The position numbers and the translations under genes are program-made. From an uncultured Oxalobacter sp. (GTDB lineage Bacteria > Pseudomonadota > Gammaproteobacteria > Burkholderiales > Burkholderiaceae_D): a stretch of DNA of 8,252 nt. Every line of letters starts with the position of its first letter. The stretch's first letter is position 1. The stretch spans positions 1-8,252 of the forward strand of contig CALGGD010000343.1 in assembly GCA_937916185.1 (NCBI GenBank), written 5' to 3'. Shown here one piece after another: positions 1 through 6,252 of the stretch. The notes under the pieces were generated by a model. That model did no database searches. It had not been told where the DNA came from and saw nothing but the letters and a program-made list of their open reading frames with translations.

Positions 1-2
1 GC

Positions 3-83
3 CAGCGTCTGGAATCAGAGTCGCAAAAGTTTGACGAGGAAAGAGTCTATGAGGAATTGAAGGGAAAACAGGCGTCAGCTTAG
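3..83 (+). CDS. C-terminal end of an unidentified protein (partial at window start)
   Basis: An open frame enters from the left edge and ends at TAG 81-83, giving 26 residues that finish in ELKGKQASA. The piece is strongly charged and reads as an amphipathic helix (LESESQKFDEERVYEELKGK), a common kind of protein tail. The other two forward frames stop earlier (58-60 and 32-34). No family can be recognised from so little. Its base composition resembles the genes of the main block more than the A+T-rich stretch that follows. It could be chance, because 26 open codons are not rare. Confidence 0.4.
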   Translation, partial: QRLESESQKFDEERVYEELKGKQASA

Positions 84-222
84 ATATATTATATGCTATA
101 CATCTATGCTCTTCAGCGTCGTTAATATTTGACTCCCTGATGTAAAGTATGAAGTCTTCTTTATTTAGGGAGTCCGTTTTTGTAATGCGTAGTATGTCAG
201 GTATCATTTTATATGAGGTTGT
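84..222. other. A+T-rich non-coding stretch
   Basis: No convincing gene lies here. In 121-240 only 39 of 120 bases are G or C, far below the neighbouring comM and gshA regions (36 of 60 in 421-480). The stretch contains an inverted repeat followed by a short T run (131-181) and a weak promoter-like pair (TTGTAA 180-185, TATCAT 202-207, spacer 16). It lies beside the broken comM end and may be foreign DNA or the flank of another locus. Confidence 0.5.
131..181 (+). terminator. Possible intrinsic terminator after the partial gene
   Basis: GACTCCCT (131-138) is perfectly complementary to AGGGAGTC (167-174), and CGTTTTT follows at 175-181. Eight pairs followed by five T residues fit an intrinsic terminator for the gene ending at 83. 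The 28-nt loop is long for this class, so it may instead be a remnant of an inverted repeat of another kind. Confidence 0.3.
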
Positions 223-871
223 ATGAATATTGTAATCTGGGGAACCGGTGGAAATGCCTCCGACGGTATCGTAAGAAATTATGAAATGAGGATGACTTCC
301 TTTTTTGAGAATTACATGGTTTGTGTCTCCTCAATGGAGGTCTACGGAGATTTGGACTGTTCAGATGGGCACAGATGTCCAGCAGTGTCTGTGCGGGCAG
401 GATGGTCAAGCCCCGTATGAAGGCTGCTTCATCGGCATTGGCCTGGGGCAGGATGAAAGCCCTTGGTTCCTGCTGTGCCTGATGGATTGCCCACGCCATT
501 GCCAATGCGCCTTTAATCGGGCGCAGTTCACCGGAAAGGGAAAGTTCCCCGGCAAATTCAAAACGGTCAAGCTGATGGGACTGTATCTGCTGTGATGCGG
601 CAAGGATGCCGAGGGCAATCGGCAGGTCGAACCGTCCAGATTCCTTCGGCAGGTCTGCGGGTGCCAGGTTCACCGTGATGCGTTTTGCCGGCATGTTGAA
701 ATGGGCGTTCTGGATGGCGGCACGGACACGGTCTTTCGCTTCCTTGACCTCGGTCTCCGGCAGACCAACGATGGTAAACGCAGGCAGGCCGTTGGCGATA
801 TGGACCTCAACGGTCACCTCAGGTGCTTCCATGCCGGCAAGTGCACGGCTTTTCAGGATGGACAGGCTCAT
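209..871 (-). pseudogene. comM: Truncated comM/yifB (Mg-chelatase-like AAA+ protein), N-terminal domain only
   Basis: ComM is a hexameric helicase-like AAA+ protein that promotes branch migration during natural transformation; family members have about 500 residues. The first 170 or so residues match its N-terminal ChlI-like domain. They open with MSLSILKSRALAG, then show GLPETEVKEAKDRVRAAI (about 36-53), VNLAPADLPKESGRFDLPI (about 67-85) and a GELSLSGELRPIKGAL segment. After ...LLDICAHLNS the homology ends and an Arg/His/Ser-rich tail of about 50 residues runs to TAA 209-211. The Walker A, Walker B and sensor motifs of the ATPase domain are absent from all frames to the left, so this is not a simple frameshift. 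The start codon overlaps the ubiK stop (ATGA), which implies translational coupling. The gene is almost certainly non-functional as it stands here, unless the junction is an assembly error. Confidence 0.8.
223..360 (+). pseudogene. 5' fragment of an unidentified gene, cut at the comM junction
   Basis: ATG 223 is preceded by GAGG (215-218) at a good distance of 4 nt. The frame begins MNIVIWGTGGNASDGIV, a beta strand followed by a glycine-rich turn. This is the usual opening of a Rossmann-like nucleotide-binding fold, often seen in sugar or surface-polysaccharide enzymes. The frame stays open to 420, but from about 355 onward it is simply antisense to comM, so only some 45 residues can be native. 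The specific family cannot be named. The fragment may be the start of a gene that replaced the 3' part of comM, or the product of a misjoined assembly. Confidence 0.35.
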
Positions 872-1137
872 GGCGAAGGTTCTATCGAACTGTCTTGTTG
901 AGGCGGCGGAATTTTTGCTTCCAGCTCGGCAACCCGTTTTTCCAATGCGGCAATGGGGGCACGCATCTGGGCGATTGCCAGTTTCTGGACTTCAAAATCT
1001 TCGGTGGTGACCACATCCAGCTTGGCGACAGCCTGCGTCAGCAGTGCCCGGACATTCTGTTCCATGTCTTTCAGCGGGGAGTTCTCAATCAGGGGGCCGA
1101 GGGTTGCCTGCAGGTTGTCCAGAAGCGTCTTGTTCAT
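868..1137 (-). CDS. ubiK: Ubiquinone biosynthesis accessory factor UbiK (YqiC/BMFP family)
   Basis: An 89-residue protein that begins MNKTLLDNLQATLGPLIENS and ends in a coiled-coil segment (about residues 60-76, AALEKRVAELEAKI) with a Pro/Gln/Ser-rich tail. Length, a helical N-terminal half and a C-terminal coiled coil are the hallmarks of the YqiC/UbiK family. These proteins form trimers, associate with membranes and lipids, and assist the UbiJ-containing ubiquinone biosynthesis complex under aerobic conditions. The start has a good upstream site (AGGGAA, reverse strand, about 1143-1148). The TGA stop overlaps the comM ATG. The gene is divergent from gshA across a region of about 195 bp. Confidence 0.88.
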   Translation of the reverse strand: MNKTLLDNLQATLGPLIENSPLKDMEQNVRALLTQAVAKLDVVTTEDFEVQKLAIAQMRAPIAALEKRVAELEAKIPPPQQDSSIEPSP

Positions 1138-1152
1138 ATCTGTTCCCTTTGA

Positions 1153-1187
1153 CCGTTATCAAAGAAGGCTTGTCATATGGATAACGG
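1153..1187. promoter_or_regulatory. Perfect 8-bp inverted repeat in the ubiK-gshA divergent region
   Basis: CCGTTATC (1153-1160) and GATAACGG (1180-1187) are exact inverse complements separated by 19 bp, so the half-site centres lie 27 bp apart. The element sits just upstream of the ubiK ribosome binding site and overlaps the predicted ubiK transcription start region. It could be a dimeric regulator's operator or, in the ubiK leader RNA, a hairpin ahead of the ribosome binding site. No specific regulator can be named. Confidence 0.4.
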
Positions 1188-1189
1188 CT

Positions 1190-1220
1190 ATTCTAACAGT
1201 GAAACCACCTGTATCACCAA
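1190..1220 (-). promoter_or_regulatory. Candidate promoter for ubiK-comM
   Basis: On the reverse strand an extended -10 element TG-T-TAGAAT (complement of 1190-1198) is preceded by TTGGTG (complement of 1215-1220). The 19-bp spacer is long, but a TG extension tolerates a poor -35. The predicted start falls near 1183, within the right half of the inverted repeat at 1153-1187. Confidence 0.3.
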
Positions 1221-1276
1221 CAGCGGCATCAGGCAGTTTGTTGCCACGGAAGAAACCGATGTGTTTTCCAGACCTT

Positions 1277-1285
1277 TGGTAAAAT
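1277..1285 (+). promoter_or_regulatory. Candidate extended -10 promoter for the gshA operon
   Basis: TGGTAAAAT combines a TG extension with TAAAAT (1280-1285), which matches TATAAT at five of six positions. No good -35 hexamer stands at 16-18 bp. Transcription would begin near 1292, giving a leader of about 42 nt before the chosen gshA start at 1334. Confidence 0.35.
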
Positions 1286-1333
1286 GTCGGGGCAACGGTA
1301 CGAATCGGGCGGAAAGGGATGCAAGAGGCAAAG

Positions 1334-2626
1334 ATGATTCCGAATCTGGTGACGGTCATGGATAAACCGGTCCTTGACCTTGAAAAGACATTGATTGATG
1401 CCACATCGGTCGTCGAACGGTGGTTTCGCATGGCATGGCAGGACTATACACCGCCGTTTTACTGTTCTGTTGACCTGCGCCATGCGGGGTTCAAGCTGGC
1501 ACCGGTGGACACCAACCTTTTCCCTGGGGGATTCAACAATCTTGCCGCTGATATGCTGCCACTCGCGGTGCAGGCGGCGATGTCTGCAATCGAGAAATAC
1601 TGTCCTGCGGCAAAGAACCTGCTTCTGATTCCAGAAAACCATACCCGCAACAGCCATTATCTGGATTCTGTGACCCGTCTGATGGAGATTCTGCGCCAGA
1701 CAGGGCTGGATATCCGTTTGGGTTCCCTGTCAGACCAGGTCACCCAACCGACACCGATGACCATGCCGGATGGCACAACGGTTGTCCTTGAGCCCGTCAA
1801 GCGTATCAACAATGGACGCCGGGTTGGGTTGGATGATTTCAATCCCTGCACCATCCTGCTCAACAACGACCTCAGTGCCGGTACGCCGGAAATCCTGCAG
1901 AATGTCTATGAACAGAATCTGTTCCCCCCATTGCATGCGGGGTGGACCGTCCGGCGTAAAAGCAATCATTTTGCCGCTTATGATGATGTGGTCCGCCGTT
2001 TTTCGCGTACTGTCGGCATTGACCCATGGCTGGTGAATCCTTATTTCGCCCATTGCCGTGATATCAATTTTGAGGAAAAATCAGGAGGGGAATGCCTTGC
2101 GGCGCAGGTGAATGCGGTACTGGGCCGTATCCGCCGCAAATACCGGGAATACGGGGTCAAGAAAAAACCGTTTGTCATCATCAAGGCGGATGCCGGTACT
2201 TATGGCATGGGGATCATGACGGTCAGTGATGCCAAGGATGTCCTCAACCTGAACCGCCGGCAACGTAACAAGATGGCGGTCATCAAGGATGGCCAGGCTG
2301 TCAGGGAAGTGCTGGTCCAGGAAGGCGTCCATTCGCTTGAGCGGGTCAATGATGCGGTGGCAGAACCTGTCGTCTATATGATTGACCGTTATGTTGTTGG
2401 CGGTTTCTACCGGGTGAATGCCAGCCGTGACATTGATGAGAACCTCAATGCGCCTGGCGCGGAGTTTGTGCCATTGCCGTTTTCCCAGCAGCATACGTTG
2501 CCGGATGTCTCTGCAGCACCGGGAACCTCGGAGCCAAACCGTTATTATATGTATGGTGTCATTGCGCGCCTTGCTTTGCTGGCTGCGTCTGTCGAACTTG
2601 AGAAAACCGATCCTGACTTGCAGTAA
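1334..2626 (+). CDS. gshA: Glutamate-cysteine ligase (Acidithiobacillus/betaproteobacterial type)
   Basis: Catalyses the ATP-dependent joining of L-glutamate and L-cysteine, the first and usually rate-limiting step of glutathione synthesis in the cytosol. The 430-residue protein belongs to the GshA type first described in Acidithiobacillus ferrooxidans (about 430 residues), which is unlike the E. coli enzyme. Diagnostic stretches are SVDLRHAGFKLAPVDTNLFP (about residues 45-64), the ATP-grasp-like loop VIIKADAGTYGMGIM (about 281-295) and GGFYRVNA (about 356-363). ATG 1334 is preferred because AGAGG (1324-1328) lies 5 nt upstream and MIPNLVTV...LDLE matches the family start. An ATG at 1319 abuts its purine run with no spacing. 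It is followed after 14 bp by gshB, which performs the next step. Confidence 0.93.
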   Translation: MIPNLVTVMDKPVLDLEKTLIDATSVVERWFRMAWQDYTPPFYCSVDLRHAGFKLAPVDTNLFPGGFNNLAADMLPLAVQAAMSAIEKYCPAAKNLLLIPENHTRNSHYLDSVTRLMEILRQTGLDIRLGSLSDQVTQPTPMTMPDGTTVVLEPVKRINNGRRVGLDDFNPCTILLNNDLSAGTPEILQNVYEQNLFPPLHAGWTVRRKSNHFAAYDDVVRRFSRTVGIDPWLVNPYFAHCRDINFEEKSGGECLAAQVNAVLGRIRRKYREYGVKKKPFVIIKADAGTYGMGIMTVSDAKDVLNLNRRQRNKMAVIKDGQAVREVLVQEGVHSLERVNDAVAEPVVYMIDRYVVGGFYRVNASRDIDENLNAPGAEFVPLPFSQQHTLPDVSAAPGTSEPNRYYMYGVIARLALLAASVELEKTDPDLQ

Positions 2627-2640
2627 GAGGAGATATTTCC

Positions 2641-3597
2641 ATGAAACTGGCTTTTTTCGCAGACCCGTTGGCATCGTTCAATCTCAAGAAAGATTCCACG
2701 ATGGCAATGATGGTGGAGGCGGCTGCACGAGGCCACACCATCTATGCTTTCCGCCATCAGGATATTGTGCTGGTGGAAGGGAAAGTCTGTGCGCAGTGCC
2801 AGCAGATTGCCCTGACAGGCGGATATGATGCTGACTGGTATCAGGTCACGGGGATGCAGGAAACAGCCCTGTCAGGACTTGATGCCATCATTATCCGGAA
2901 AGACCCGCCGTTCGATGTCAATTACCTGACGGCGGTCTGGCTGCTTTCCCTGGCGGAAAAGCAGGGGGCGAGAGTCTTCAACACCGCTGATGGCATCCTT
3001 GCCCATAGTGAGAAACTTTCCATTGCCCAGTTCCAGCAGTTTGTGAGGCCGACGCTTGTCTCGGCAGATGAGAACCGTCTCAGGCGGTTCCATGAACAAT
3101 ACCAGGACATCATCCTGAAACCGCTCAGCGGTATGGGCGGCATGGGTATTTTCCGGGTACAGCCCGATGGGCTCAATCTGGGGACCATCATCGAAATGCT
3201 GACCGCCAATGGGCAGCGGCATATCATGGCCCAAGCCTATATCCCGGAGATTGCGGACGGTGACAAACGGGTATTGCTCATCAATGGGAAAGTTGTTCCG
3301 TTTGCATTGGCACGTATCCCGAAACTGGGCGAGACCCGAGGCAATCTGGCGGCAGGGGGGACAGGCAGGGCACAGCCGTTGACCCTGAGGGACCGTGAGA
3401 TTGCGGAAGCGCTTGCGCCGGAACTGGCATCAAGGGGGCTGTTCCTGGTGGGGCTTGATATCATTGGCGACTGGCTGACTGAAATCAATGTCACCAGCCC
3501 GACCTGTTTCCGTGAAATCACTGACCAGACGGGGTTCAATGTCGCTGGTATGTTTATCGATGAATTGGAGAGAACGCTTTTGTCCAGCCAGCATTGA
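2641..3597 (+). CDS. gshB: Glutathione synthetase
   Basis: Adds glycine to gamma-glutamylcysteine with ATP, completing glutathione. The 318-residue length is typical of bacterial GshB (about 315). The N-terminal Rossmann-like domain opens MKLAFFADPLASF. The family motif IRKDPPFD is at 85-92. The ATP-grasp part shows the glycine-rich lid ILKPLSGMGGMGIF (158-171), DGDKRVLLINGKVV (206-219), the small glycine loop GETRGNLAAGG (230-240) and the metal/substrate segment GLDIIGDWLTEINVTSPT (271-288). Its start has a strong ribosome binding site (AAGAGGAG, 2625-2632) overlapping the gshA stop region, so the two genes are co-transcribed. All key motifs appear intact. Confidence 0.95.
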   Translation: MKLAFFADPLASFNLKKDSTMAMMVEAAARGHTIYAFRHQDIVLVEGKVCAQCQQIALTGGYDADWYQVTGMQETALSGLDAIIIRKDPPFDVNYLTAVWLLSLAEKQGARVFNTADGILAHSEKLSIAQFQQFVRPTLVSADENRLRRFHEQYQDIILKPLSGMGGMGIFRVQPDGLNLGTIIEMLTANGQRHIMAQAYIPEIADGDKRVLLINGKVVPFALARIPKLGETRGNLAAGGTGRAQPLTLRDREIAEALAPELASRGLFLVGLDIIGDWLTEINVTSPTCFREITDQTGFNVAGMFIDELERTLLSSQH

Positions 3598-3660
3598 TTG
3601 GAATTGGAAATGGTTATGGATTCCGGTGTTTTGAAGACTTCAAAGGATGGTTTGAAAACG

Positions 3661-4062
3661 ATGGTGGGTATCCTGCTGCTGATGCATGAGCCATTGGCTG
3701 GTGCTTTCAAGACAGCGGTCAAGCATCTTTTTGGCGACAGCCTGTCGTATTTTGAGGCAATCGATGTCAGGGCTGACCAGGATATTGTCGATGTCGATTG
3801 CCTTGCCAAGCAGGCCATCCAGCACCTGGACAGCGGTGCGGGTGTCCTGGTGTTCACGGATATGCTGGGCGGAACGCCTGCGAACTGCTGCCAGCATCTG
3901 AAAGTTGAGACTTCCGATGTCCAGGTCCTGACAGGCACCAGCCTGCCGATGCTGTTGCGGGCACTGACCTACCGGACAGAAGGGCTTGAGGAAGTCATTG
4001 CCAAGGCGCTGTCAGGTGGGCGGAACGGCGCCGTCCGCATTGATCCATCTGAAATGAAATGA
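3661..4062 (+). CDS. PTS mannose/fructose-family EIIA component
   Basis: A cytosolic phosphocarrier of the mannose-type PTS EIIA family, which takes a phosphate from HPr on a histidine. From ATG 3661 it has 133 residues, close to the family norm. The phosphorylated His is H9 in MVGILLLMHEPL, and TDMLGGTPAN (66-75) is the conserved substrate-side loop. ATG 3661 is chosen because the family begins at this beta strand. AAAGGATGG (3642-3650) is the nearest ribosome binding site, at a rather long distance. Starts at TTG 3598, ATG 3610 or ATG 3616 would add 15-21 residues with no family counterpart. No EIIB, EIIC or EIID gene is nearby, so a regulatory role in a phosphorelay with the following HPr and EI is likely. 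Confidence 0.85.
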   Translation: MVGILLLMHEPLAGAFKTAVKHLFGDSLSYFEAIDVRADQDIVDVDCLAKQAIQHLDSGAGVLVFTDMLGGTPANCCQHLKVETSDVQVLTGTSLPMLLRALTYRTEGLEEVIAKALSGGRNGAVRIDPSEMK

Positions 4063-4073
4063 ATATCCCGGGA

Positions 4074-4092
4074 CTGTTGAACCAGTCAACAG
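4074..4092 (+). other. Short hairpin between the EIIA and HPr genes
   Basis: CTGTTGA (4074-4080) pairs perfectly with TCAACAG (4086-4092) around a 5-nt loop in the 48-bp gap. No T tract follows, so it is unlikely to stop transcription fully. Such structures can protect mRNA ends or set the relative amounts of operon products. It ends 12 nt before the HPr ribosome binding site (AGGA 4105-4108). Confidence 0.35.
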
Positions 4093-4110
4093 CTTGTTTA
4101 TGGTAGGACT

Positions 4111-4380
4111 ATGATTAAGAAAGAGCTTGAAATCATCAATAAACTTGGCGTCCATGCCAGGGCTTCTGCGAAATTGACCCAGCTTGCCTCCAAATTCAAA
4201 AGCGAGGTCTGGATGAGCTATAACAACCAGCGGGTCAATGCCAAATCCATCATGGGTGTCATGATGCTGGCGGCGGGGAAAGGATCGGTTGTCCTGCTTG
4301 AGGCGGAAGGGGTTGATGAGGCTGAATGCCTGCAGGCTCTTGAGGCGCTGGTCAATGACCGGTTCGGTGAATTGGAATAA
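4111..4380 (+). CDS. ptsH: Phosphocarrier protein HPr
   Basis: Transfers phosphate from enzyme I to EIIA proteins. The 89 residues match the family length. The phosphorylated His15 sits in GVHARASAKL, and Ser46 in NAKSIMGVMML corresponds to the site modified by HPr kinase/phosphorylase. Both regulatory sites are therefore kept, which fits betaproteobacteria, where HprK is usually encoded elsewhere in the genome. The ribosome binding site (AGGA, 4105-4108) is very close to the start codon. The gene lies between the EIIA gene and ptsI, its two partners in the relay. Confidence 0.95.
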   Translation: MIKKELEIINKLGVHARASAKLTQLASKFKSEVWMSYNNQRVNAKSIMGVMMLAAGKGSVVLLEAEGVDEAECLQALEALVNDRFGELE

Positions 4381-4402
4381 GACGCTTGGGTAGCACAGTA
4401 AG

Positions 4403-6169
4403 ATGAAATCTCCGTTTTCCCTGTCTGGTATTGCGGTCTCACAGGGCATCGCCATCGGTCGTGCCTATGTCATCACCAATACGGCGATGGAGACATTGCA
4501 TTATCTGGTGCCTGAGGAGGGGATTGAGGCTGAGGTCGGACGCCTTGAGACTGCATTGACATCTGTCAGGGAAGAGCTTGCTCTCCTGAGGACAGCATTG
4601 CCGGAAGATGCACCCGCCGAACTCGGCGCACTGATGGAAGTGCATGCGATGATCCTGACGGATGAGATGTTCTCAAAGGAACCGTTCAATATCATCCGCT
4701 CCCGCCGTTATAACGCTGAATGGGCATTGATGACACAGATTGAGGAAATGTCTGCCAAGTTTGACAGCATTGCCGATCCTTATCTGCGGGAACGCAAGGC
4801 CGATCTTGAGCAGGTTGCTGAACGCATTATCAAGGCCCTGACCGGTGTCAAGGTGGAAAAGCCTGTTTCTGTCGGCAGTGGTGATCAGGTTGACTTGATT
4901 GTTGTTGCATACAATGTCTCCCCAGCGGATATGCTCCAGTTCCGGGAGCCCTTTTTCAAGGGGTTTGTCTCAGGACCAGGGGGACAGAATTCCCATGCCG
5001 CAATCATTGCCCGTGGTACGGATGTTCCTGCTGTGTTCGGGCTTTCCGAGACGTTGCCGCTCATCCGCCAGAATGACTGGCTGATTGTCGATGCTGATAT
5101 GGGTGTTGTGATTGTCAATCCCACCCCGCTGATCCTGGAGCAGTACCGGACAAAACAGGCGGGACAGCAGAAAGCAAAACGCAGGCTGAGCCGTTTGAGG
5201 AAAATGGCGTCGGTCACACTGGATGGCACAATCATTGAACTGCTTGCCAATATCGAGTTTCCGGAGGATTGCCGTACAGTTGTTGACAACAATGCGGATG
5301 GTGTCGGGCTTTTCCGTTCAGAGTTCCTGTTTATGGAGAGGAGTGGCGGCATCAGCCGTTTTCCTGATGAAGAAGAACAGTTTGAGGCATACAGACAGGC
5401 TGTTGCCTTGATGGAAGGGCGTCCTGTCACCATCCGGACACTTGATATCGGTGCGGATAAACTCTTGCCTTCATCAGAAAAAACAAGGATCCTGAATCCG
5501 GCTCTTGGCAGGCGTGCCATCCGCTATTGCCTGACGGAACCGGATGTTTTCCTGACCCAGCTGCGCGCCATCCTCCGGGCATCGGCGTTTGGGACTGTCA
5601 AGCTTCTGCTGCCGATGGTGACACATGGATCGGAAGTGGATCAGGCATTGGGGTTCATTGAGGAAGCCAAGACCCAATTGCGTTCACAGGGCCATCTGTT
5701 CGATGAATCGATTCAAGTCGGGGCGATGATTGAAGTCCCGGCGGCGGTCCTGGCGTTGCCTATGCTCACTTCCCGCCTGGATTTCCTTTCCATTGGCACC
5801 AATGACCTGATCCAGTATGCTTTGGCGATTGACAGGGTCGATCCTGAAGTCGCCCATCTTTACAATCCACTGCATCCAGCGGTGTTGACCATGTTGAGGA
5901 TGACAGTCGATTATGCGGGGAAAGCCGGTATCCCTGTTTCCATCTGCGGTGAAATGGCAAGTGACCATCAGTTGACGCGCCTGCTGTTGGGATTGGGCAT
6001 CAGGCAGTTTTCAATGCACCCTGGGCAGCTGCTTAAAGTCAAGCAGGAAATCCTGTTGAGCGATCTGGCTATCCTGACACCGAAAGTGGACCGTATCCTG
6101 ACGTTGAGTGAGGAAAAAGAGATTGAGATGGCTGTACAGGACCTGCATCAGGAAGAGATGTCAATATGA
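4403..6169 (+). CDS. ptsI: Phosphoenolpyruvate-protein phosphotransferase (PTS enzyme I)
   Basis: Uses phosphoenolpyruvate to phosphorylate itself and then HPr. The 588 residues compare with about 575 in E. coli. The N-terminal part carries the HPr-binding helices and the active-site His198 in GPGGQNSHAAIIAR. The C-terminal TIM barrel has the PEP-site segments DGVGLFRSEFLFM (299-311), RTLDIGADK (345-353), IEVP (443-446), SIGTNDLIQY (463-472) and the catalytic Cys515 in ICGEMAS. The residue two before His198 is Asn, where most EI, PpsA and PPDK proteins have Thr (TSH). The start has only a weak ribosome binding site and follows ptsH by 22 bp. It is the last gene of the gshA operon. Confidence 0.95.
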   Translation: MKSPFSLSGIAVSQGIAIGRAYVITNTAMETLHYLVPEEGIEAEVGRLETALTSVREELALLRTALPEDAPAELGALMEVHAMILTDEMFSKEPFNIIRSRRYNAEWALMTQIEEMSAKFDSIADPYLRERKADLEQVAERIIKALTGVKVEKPVSVGSGDQVDLIVVAYNVSPADMLQFREPFFKGFVSGPGGQNSHAAIIARGTDVPAVFGLSETLPLIRQNDWLIVDADMGVVIVNPTPLILEQYRTKQAGQQKAKRRLSRLRKMASVTLDGTIIELLANIEFPEDCRTVVDNNADGVGLFRSEFLFMERSGGISRFPDEEEQFEAYRQAVALMEGRPVTIRTLDIGADKLLPSSEKTRILNPALGRRAIRYCLTEPDVFLTQLRAILRASAFGTVKLLLPMVTHGSEVDQALGFIEEAKTQLRSQGHLFDESIQVGAMIEVPAAVLALPMLTSRLDFLSIGTNDLIQYALAIDRVDPEVAHLYNPLHPAVLTMLRMTVDYAGKAGIPVSICGEMASDHQLTRLLLGLGIRQFSMHPGQLLKVKQEILLSDLAILTPKVDRILTLSEEKEIEMAVQDLHQEEMSI

Positions 6170-6175
6170 AAACAT

Positions 6176-6201
6176 CTTTCAGGACAGGTTTCCCTGTAAA
6201 G
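6176..6201 (+). other. Stem-loop just after ptsI
   Basis: ACAGG (6184-6188) pairs with CCTGT (6193-6197) around TTTC, and CTTT (6176-6179) can pair with AAAG (6198-6201) across a 4-nt bulge. No T tract follows. It may mark the 3' end of the gshA-ptsI transcript or protect it, but it is not a standard intrinsic terminator. Confidence 0.3.
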
Positions 6202-6217
6202 ACTGCCGATGGACTGT

Positions 6218-6246
6218 TTGACGGTCAGACGGGATTTCGCTATCCT
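6218..6246 (+). promoter_or_regulatory. Sigma70-type promoter for metX-metW
   Basis: TTGACG (6218-6223) matches TTGACA at five of six positions. After a 17-bp spacer, TATCCT (6241-6246) matches TATAAT at four of six, including the first two T/A bases and the final T. Transcription should start near 6252-6253, exactly at the 5' edge of the predicted riboswitch. That agreement supports both calls and gives a leader of about 168 nt. Confidence 0.65.
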
Positions 6247-6252
6247 AACAGA

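Noticed and set aside
606..1010. Forward open frame of 134 codons across comM and ubiK.
   Set aside because: It is antisense to the clear comM and ubiK homologies, and its Arg/Ala/Ser-rich translation has no motif.
1319..1333. Earlier ATG at 1319 as the gshA start.
   Set aside because: Its purine run (1311-1318) touches the start codon with no spacing, while ATG 1334 has AGAGG at a 5-nt distance and matches the family N-terminus.
2081..2674. Reverse-strand open frame of 197 codons opposite gshA.
   Set aside because: It lies wholly opposite conserved gshA coding sequence and crosses the gshA-gshB junction without any gene-like features.
3598..3660. TTG 3598 or ATG 3610/3616 as the EIIA start.
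   Set aside because: The extra 15-21 residues have no counterpart in the family, which begins at the MVGILLL strand. The upstream starts cannot be fully excluded because the ribosome binding site of ATG 3661 is distant.
3237..3938. Long reverse-strand open frame of 233 codons opposite gshB and the EIIA gene.
   Set aside because: It is antisense to two well-supported genes, is Ser/Pro/Arg-rich as expected of a shadow frame, and has no recognisable motif.
4885..5520. Reverse-strand open frame of 211 codons opposite ptsI.
   Set aside because: It is a shadow of the ptsI reading frame with Ser-rich low-complexity content and no family signal.
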